In this document: positions 60,271 through 64,000 of the stretch, one piece after another
How positions within the stretch are numbered: position 1 is the first letter of the stretch
Layout: each line of letters begins with the position of its first letter
Assembly: GCF_004362215.1 (NCBI RefSeq)
Contig: NZ_SNWR01000002.1
Coordinates: 1,302,001-1,366,000 of the forward strand
From: Paractinoplanes brasiliensis
GTDB taxonomy: Bacteria > Actinomycetota > Actinomycetes > Mycobacteriales > Micromonosporaceae
Length of the DNA stretch: 64,000 nt
Direction of reading: 5' to 3'
Translations under genes and position numbers: made by a program
Notes under the pieces: generated by a model
Database searches by the model: none
Seen by the model: only the letters and a program-made list of their open reading frames with translations
What the model was told of the DNA's origin: nothing

Positions 60271-61080
60271 TTGGCCGTGCACAGCTTCGCGGCGTTCGGT
60301 GTGGCCGCGCTGTTGCTCCAGTCCTACCAGGCGATCTGGGACAGGGCGCTGTTCGCCGGCCACGCCGTCGTCGTCGCCGTGGTGGTGGCGGCCGGCTCCC
60401 TCGCGTACGGGGTGTGGCATGCCCGGCCGGCCGGCTCCGTCACGCGGGACCTCGACCGGGGCCGCTGCCGCATCGAGGTCGTGCCGGGCGACCTGTTCGA
60501 GCAGGCCGACGCGCACCTGGTCATCGGGTTCACCGACGTGTTCGACACCGACGTCGCCGACGGCCGCATCGTCGAGGAGTCCAGCGTGCAGGGCCAGTTC
60601 CTGCGCCGCGTCTACCTCGGCGACGTGGCCGCGCTCGACGCCGACCTCGACAAGGCGCTGACCGGCGAGCCGTTCACGACAACCGGCAAGGCGCTCGGCA
60701 AGACCCGCCGCTACCCGGTTGGGACCATCGCCACGCTGGGCGAGCCCGGCCGGCTGTTCTTCTGCGCCGGGTACAGCGAGATGGGCCCCAACCTGGTCGC
60801 CCGGTCGTCGGCCGACATGCTCTGGCTGAGCCTGAGCCGCCTCTGGTCGGAGGTGCACGATCGCGGCCAGCGCCGGCCCCTGGCCATGCCGATCGTGGGC
60901 GCTACGCTCGCCCGGGTCGACGCCCTCGACCGTGAGGCCCTGCTGCGCCTGATCCTGCTCTCGTTCGTGGCCGCCTCCCGCGAGCGCCTGCTGACGACCC
61001 GCCTGCGGATCGTGGTGCGGCCCGCCGAGTTCGGCCGGCTCAACCGGGCCGAGCTGCAGGCCTTCCTCAACTCCCTGTAG
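60271..61080 (+). CDS. Two-TM protein with ThsA-type macro domain (DUF6430-like)
   Basis: About 269 residues. The start is uncertain: TTG 60271, GTG 60277 or CTG 60247 (which overlaps the TetR-like stop) are possible; no good ribosome-binding site decides. Two membrane helices (SFAAFGVAALLLQSYQAIW; GHAVVVAVVVAAGSLAYGVW) are followed by a cytosolic macro-like domain. It includes EVVPGDLFEQADAHLVIGFT, SSVQGQFLRRVYLGDVAALD, RRYPVGTIATLGEPGRLFFC and LAMPIVGATLARVDALDREA. This matches, from memory, the ThsA_Macro family (formerly DUF6430). Macro domains bind ADP-ribose derivatives, and in Thoeris-like immunity they sense TIR-made nucleotides. It converges on the CATRA-like operon that contains a TIR-like domain. 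Confidence 0.7.
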   Translation: MAVHSFAAFGVAALLLQSYQAIWDRALFAGHAVVVAVVVAAGSLAYGVWHARPAGSVTRDLDRGRCRIEVVPGDLFEQADAHLVIGFTDVFDTDVADGRIVEESSVQGQFLRRVYLGDVAALDADLDKALTGEPFTTTGKALGKTRRYPVGTIATLGEPGRLFFCAGYSEMGPNLVARSSADMLWLSLSRLWSEVHDRGQRRPLAMPIVGATLARVDALDREALLRLILLSFVAASRERLLTTRLRIVVRPAEFGRLNRAELQAFLNSL

Positions 61081-61136
61081 GCCTCGCCGGCCGCGCCGAC
61101 CCTCACGCCGCCCGCCTCCGAGCCGGCCGTGCCACG

Positions 61137-61188
61137 CTGGCCGGGCTGTGCTGGCCGGGCTGTGCTGGCCGGGCTGTGCTGGCCGGGG
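61137..61188. repeat. 14-bp tandem repeats
   Basis: CTGGCCGGGCTGTG three times plus a partial copy, in the 216-bp gap between the convergent macro-domain and CATRA-like genes. No terminator hairpin with a U tract is visible there. Confidence 0.75.
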
Positions 61189-61296
61189 CGGGCTGACCGT
61201 GTTCCGTACGGGAGCAACGGCGCCGCCGTCACGCCACCCTGACTCCGAGCCGGCCCGCCGCGCCGGCCGGGCTGTGCCGGACGGGGCCGGCGTTGG

Positions 61297-63468
61297 TCAG
61301 GTCAGCCCGGCGAAGCGGTCGGCGTCGAGCCAGCCGGCGCCGGTGGTGTCGACGGGGTAGCCGACCAGACGCAGCCGGTGGGCGAGCCGGTGCTGGAACA
61401 CCACCCGCGCCTCCGGGTTGTCCTCGTCGAGGCGTACGGTCTCCCGCCCGTCCAGATCCCGGATCCGCGGCAGGTTCCCGATCTCGACCAGGATCGTGCG
61501 GTCAGCCTGCAGGGCCAGTGCCCGCCCGGCCCGGATGAGCACGTCACCGGCGCCACCCGTCACGTCGTCCGGGGTGAGCACCACCAGCGCACCCGGCCCG
61601 GCCTCGAACCCCTGCCGCACCACCTCGTCGCGCTGCGGCGTGCCCTTGCCGGTGCGGCCGACCATCTCCTCCCAGTCGAGCGGGGCCAGGTCGAGCGCGC
61701 GCAACAGGCCGAACACGGCGTCCCGGGTCCGCTTGTCCCGCCCGTGGATCACGAAGACGTCCCGCGTGGCCCGGGGCACCGGACGGGGCCCGGAACCGGT
61801 CCACAGCCAGGCCGTGGCCTGGTACGTCTTGGCGCCCGCCTCGGTCCGCCGGAACTCGTCTGCGGTGAGCCCGTCGTAACCCTCCCCCACCACGTCCTGG
61901 AAGATCCGGTCGGAGACGATCGCGACCAGGTCGGCGTCGGGATGATCGAGGACGGCGGCGCGGACGGCGTTGCTGTCGAGCAGCCGCCCCACCGCGATGA
62001 TCGTGTTGCCGCTGAACCCGAGCGCCGCCTCGGTGAACCATCCCGAGCCGACCGACAGCCGCAACCGGATCCGATGCCCCGGGTGCCGGGCGTTGTCGGC
62101 CATGACCTCGCCACGCCAGCCGTGCAACAACTGCGCCAGCGCCGCATGTTCCTGGACGCCGGGCGGCAGCACGACCATCATGCCGTCCCCGGCCGGCTGC
62201 CGGTCGGTGTCCCGCAGCTCCAGACCGAGCCCGGCGAGGACCCGTTCGGCCATGCCCGCGACCCGCTGCTGCAGCTCGCGCTGCTGCGGGGTGGTCCGCG
62301 AGCTGTAGCTGACCACGTCGACACCGAACGCGACCCGATGCACCGGACGGGGCGGCTTGTCACCTCCGGTGGCCGACCGGGCCGCCGGCTCCGCCGGGTC
62401 GTGCGGCAGCGCCGGAGGTTTCGGCGCGGGTTCACGGCCGGCCGGGCCGGGCAACGCCGCCCGCACCGCGCGGACCTGCTCGTACGTGGCCTGCAGGTAT
62501 TCGGTGTCGTCGGCGAGCTGGTCGCTGAGCCAGGGTCCGAGGCGGGCGTCGGCCGGCAGCGGGTGGCCGAGCGCGCCGGTCATGTTGGCGAAGGCGATCT
62601 GGGCGCTGCGGCGCATCGTGCGCAGGGCGGCCAGGGCGCCGGCCAGCTCGGCCTCGGCGGCGGCCAGCGCGGCGGCGGGCCCGGCGACCCTGCCGTTGGC
62701 CCGCAGCAGGCCGGTGACCTCCTCGATCCGGTTCGCCACCTCGGTCTGCAGGCGGGCCAGGTCGCGGCCCTGGTCGTGCACCCGGACCAGGTACCGCAGC
62801 TTGGCCGCGTGCATCAGGTAGCGGCCCAGCGGCGGCAGGCCCGTCCCGCCGTCGCTCCACACGAAACGGCTCAGCTCGGCGTCCTGGTCGGGTGCGCCCA
62901 GCAGCACCAGGCGTCGCGCGGCGGCAGGACCCGGGGCTCCGGTCTCCCAGGCCGCGAAGTCGTCGAGCCGGAACCCGGACTCCCACCACCGGTCACCGTC
63001 GTCATCCCGTACGGGAACCTCGGTCCGCACCTGTGGCCCGGTGAGGTCCCTGGCCTTGGCGAGCAGGACGATCACCGAGCCCAGCATCGGCGCCTCCCCG
63101 CCCAGGGTGGCCCACCAGCGGCTGAACTCGTGCCAGCCGACCGGGGCCGGCGTCGACAGCGACGGCCGTGACCCCGACGCGGCGGCGAACGAGACGTTGA
63201 GCAGGTCGTGCTCGACCCGCGCGATCATCTGGAACTGGGCGGCCGCGTCCTCGGTGGCCGCGACCGCCCGATCGGCGCCGTCGCCGAACCCCGGCGGCAG
63301 CACGGCGGGCAGGCCGACCTCGACGATCGGCCGGTCCATGCCGAGCTGGTCCCGGCAGTTCACCCAGAGCGCGCGCACCCGGGCCTGGGCGGCGTCACTG
63401 TCCGGCCCGTCCAGCGGCGCGAAAACGTGCGCGACGAACTCCGGCTCAACGAGACCGGCGGCGTCCAC
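61297..63468 (-). CDS. CATRA-like conflict protein fusing a cyclase-like and a TIR-like domain
   Basis: 723 residues from GTG 63468, six bases after GAGGGGG (an upstream in-frame GTG at 63486 lacks a site). The N-terminus (about 1-200; EPEFVAHVFAPLDGPDSDAA) fits the CATRA N-domain. A helical, coiled-coil-like linker (215-340) follows. Residues 380-560 resemble a class III nucleotidyl cyclase: Asp384 in GVDVVSYSSR, Asp428 in PAGDGMMVVLP, GFSGNTIIAVGRLLDS with Arg495. Residues 570-690 are a TIR-like nucleotide-binding fold of the CAP12/PF10137 type: DVFVIHGRDKRTRDAVFGLL, GALVVLTPDDVTGGAGDVLI. Two key residues are changed: the cyclase transition-state Asn is Ile491, and the TIR catalytic Glu position is Arg646. 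It overlaps the small CATRA-associated gene by 23 bases. Confidence 0.75.
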   Translation of the reverse strand: MDAAGLVEPEFVAHVFAPLDGPDSDAAQARVRALWVNCRDQLGMDRPIVEVGLPAVLPPGFGDGADRAVAATEDAAAQFQMIARVEHDLLNVSFAAASGSRPSLSTPAPVGWHEFSRWWATLGGEAPMLGSVIVLLAKARDLTGPQVRTEVPVRDDDGDRWWESGFRLDDFAAWETGAPGPAAARRLVLLGAPDQDAELSRFVWSDGGTGLPPLGRYLMHAAKLRYLVRVHDQGRDLARLQTEVANRIEEVTGLLRANGRVAGPAAALAAAEAELAGALAALRTMRRSAQIAFANMTGALGHPLPADARLGPWLSDQLADDTEYLQATYEQVRAVRAALPGPAGREPAPKPPALPHDPAEPAARSATGGDKPPRPVHRVAFGVDVVSYSSRTTPQQRELQQRVAGMAERVLAGLGLELRDTDRQPAGDGMMVVLPPGVQEHAALAQLLHGWRGEVMADNARHPGHRIRLRLSVGSGWFTEAALGFSGNTIIAVGRLLDSNAVRAAVLDHPDADLVAIVSDRIFQDVVGEGYDGLTADEFRRTEAGAKTYQATAWLWTGSGPRPVPRATRDVFVIHGRDKRTRDAVFGLLRALDLAPLDWEEMVGRTGKGTPQRDEVVRQGFEAGPGALVVLTPDDVTGGAGDVLIRAGRALALQADRTILVEIGNLPRIRDLDGRETVRLDEDNPEARVVFQHRLAHRLRLVGYPVDTTGAGWLDADRFAGLT

Positions 63469-63772
63469 GGCCGTCCCCCTCGTCACGGGAGTGGGTCAGC
63501 CGGTGCACGAGCGTGTCGCGCCGGTCGAGCACCGGCGCCGGGATCCCGGTGGCCGTCGTGCTGCCGATCCGCAGAATCCGCTTCGGCCCCAGCCGGTTGA
63601 TCTCGCCCACGGCGGCCCGCACGGCCTCGGCGTCCCCGGTCCCGACGGCGTCGTCGAGCGCACCCATGGCCAGCTCGACCTGCGCCCACTTCTGCGGTGT
63701 GTGGTGCCACTCCGCCACGTCCCGCAGGACTGCGACGGCGTCCTGCACGGTCTCGTCGTCCCACGGATCCAT
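63446..63772 (-). CDS. CATRA-associated small protein
   Basis: 108 residues from ATG 63772 (MDPWDDETVQDAVAVLRDVA). Helical, with ALDDAVGTGDAEAVRAAVGE in the middle and a basic Arg-rich tail. Small proteins of this pattern are the constant companion of CATRA-domain proteins in actinomycetes (assignment from memory). Its end overlaps the start of the large protein, so the two are translated together. Role unknown; it may be a regulatory or scaffold subunit. Confidence 0.7.
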   Translation of the reverse strand: MDPWDDETVQDAVAVLRDVAEWHHTPQKWAQVELAMGALDDAVGTGDAEAVRAAVGEINRLGPKRILRIGSTTATGIPAPVLDRRDTLVHRLTHSRDEGDGRGRRRSR

Positions 63773-63888
63773 GGCTGGGACTGTAGCGACGGCGCCCCGC
63801 GACCGGATTCCTCCGAACCAACGACCCGTTCCGGCTCACCCCGGCACACGCGCCACGGCGTACGCGGCCGCGGAGGCCGGCCTCGGGC

Positions 63889-64000
63889 TCAGATGCGGGC
63901 CGCGATCGCCTCGACGATCTCGGTCAGGGCGTACTCGTTGAGGCCGTTGCCCGGGCGGGACGGCACGTGCACGGTGTCGCGCCAGCCGGTCATGCCCTGC
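63889..64000 (-). CDS. C-terminal end of a gene running off the right edge
   Basis: Open from the edge to a TGA at 63889-63891, encoding GMTGWRDTVHVPSRPGNGLN and then EYALTEIVEAIAARI. Only 36 residues are visible, and I cannot assign a family. It is on the same strand as the CATRA-like pair, 116 bases upstream of it, so it could be the first gene of the same operon. Confidence 0.5.
   Translation of the reverse strand, partial: QGMTGWRDTVHVPSRPGNGLNEYALTEIVEAIAARI

Noticed and set aside
61297..63468. Calling the cyclase-like/TIR protein a Pycsar system
   Set aside because: Pycsar uses separate cyclase and effector genes and an active cyclase site. Here the domains are fused, key residues are changed, and a CATRA-type partner is present.

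Overview
The window is a high-GC stretch of an actinomycete chromosome. It has frequent GTG starts, overlapping operons, a tRNA without encoded CCA, LAL-type LuxR regulators and a CATRA-type conflict module. I infer Micromonosporaceae, possibly an Actinoplanes relative, but no rRNA or marker gene is present to prove it. The hexamer CGTACG is strongly over-represented in most genes and sparse in a few blocks (about 24.9-28.5 kb and 42-48 kb), which may mark acquired DNA.

Layout. 0-9.1 kb: a STAND/TPR ATPase cut by the left edge, a CGNR zinc-finger regulator, a TSUP transporter, a secreted RTX-repeat protein, and a Crp-like regulator overlapping a membrane class III cyclase. 9.1-11.1 kb: repeat-rich non-coding DNA around tRNA-Gly(GCC), and a STAS protein. 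11.1-21 kb: secreted GH26-like hydrolase, three decayed genes (nucleotidyltransferase tail, frameshifted haloperoxidase, endonuclease V tail), sulfotransferase-like protein, aldehyde dehydrogenase, membrane sulfatase-like protein, methyltransferase and an LD-carboxypeptidase with a low-complexity insert.

21-31.8 kb is a plastic region: two IS5-type remnants, an MFS exporter with its TetR repressor and operators, two fragments of SoxR-like genes, and a sORF-CPBP protease-histidine kinase-response regulator-CPBP protease locus. One IS5 remnant is split by a complete IS110-family element. That element's non-coding end carries guide-like segments matching its own two ends and its insertion site, so it very probably encodes a bridge RNA.

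31.9-48 kb is saccharide acquisition and secreted proteins: a LacI-controlled ABC importer with a GH42 beta-galactosidase (one permease is frameshifted), a ThuA-ricin lectin protein, a second Crp-like regulator, and a 1935-residue secreted multidomain protein (ThuA, glucose dehydrogenase-like propeller, PKD and lectin-like domains).

48.3-60.2 kb is a small specialised-metabolite locus. Two LuxR regulators and a TetR-like regulator surround a tightly overlapping five-gene operon that contains the enzyme pair expected to make 3-amino-4-hydroxybenzoate (GriI-like aldolase and GriH-like synthase). The operon also has an amidohydrolase, a PaaK-like adenylating enzyme and a flavin monooxygenase; a second flavin monooxygenase lies outside it.

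60.3-63.8 kb looks like a biological-conflict island: a two-TM protein with a ThsA-type macro domain converges on a two-gene CATRA-like operon. The larger CATRA protein fuses a CATRA N-domain, a coiled-coil linker, a nucleotidyl-cyclase-like domain and a TIR-like domain in one chain. This is the most unusual assembly in the window.
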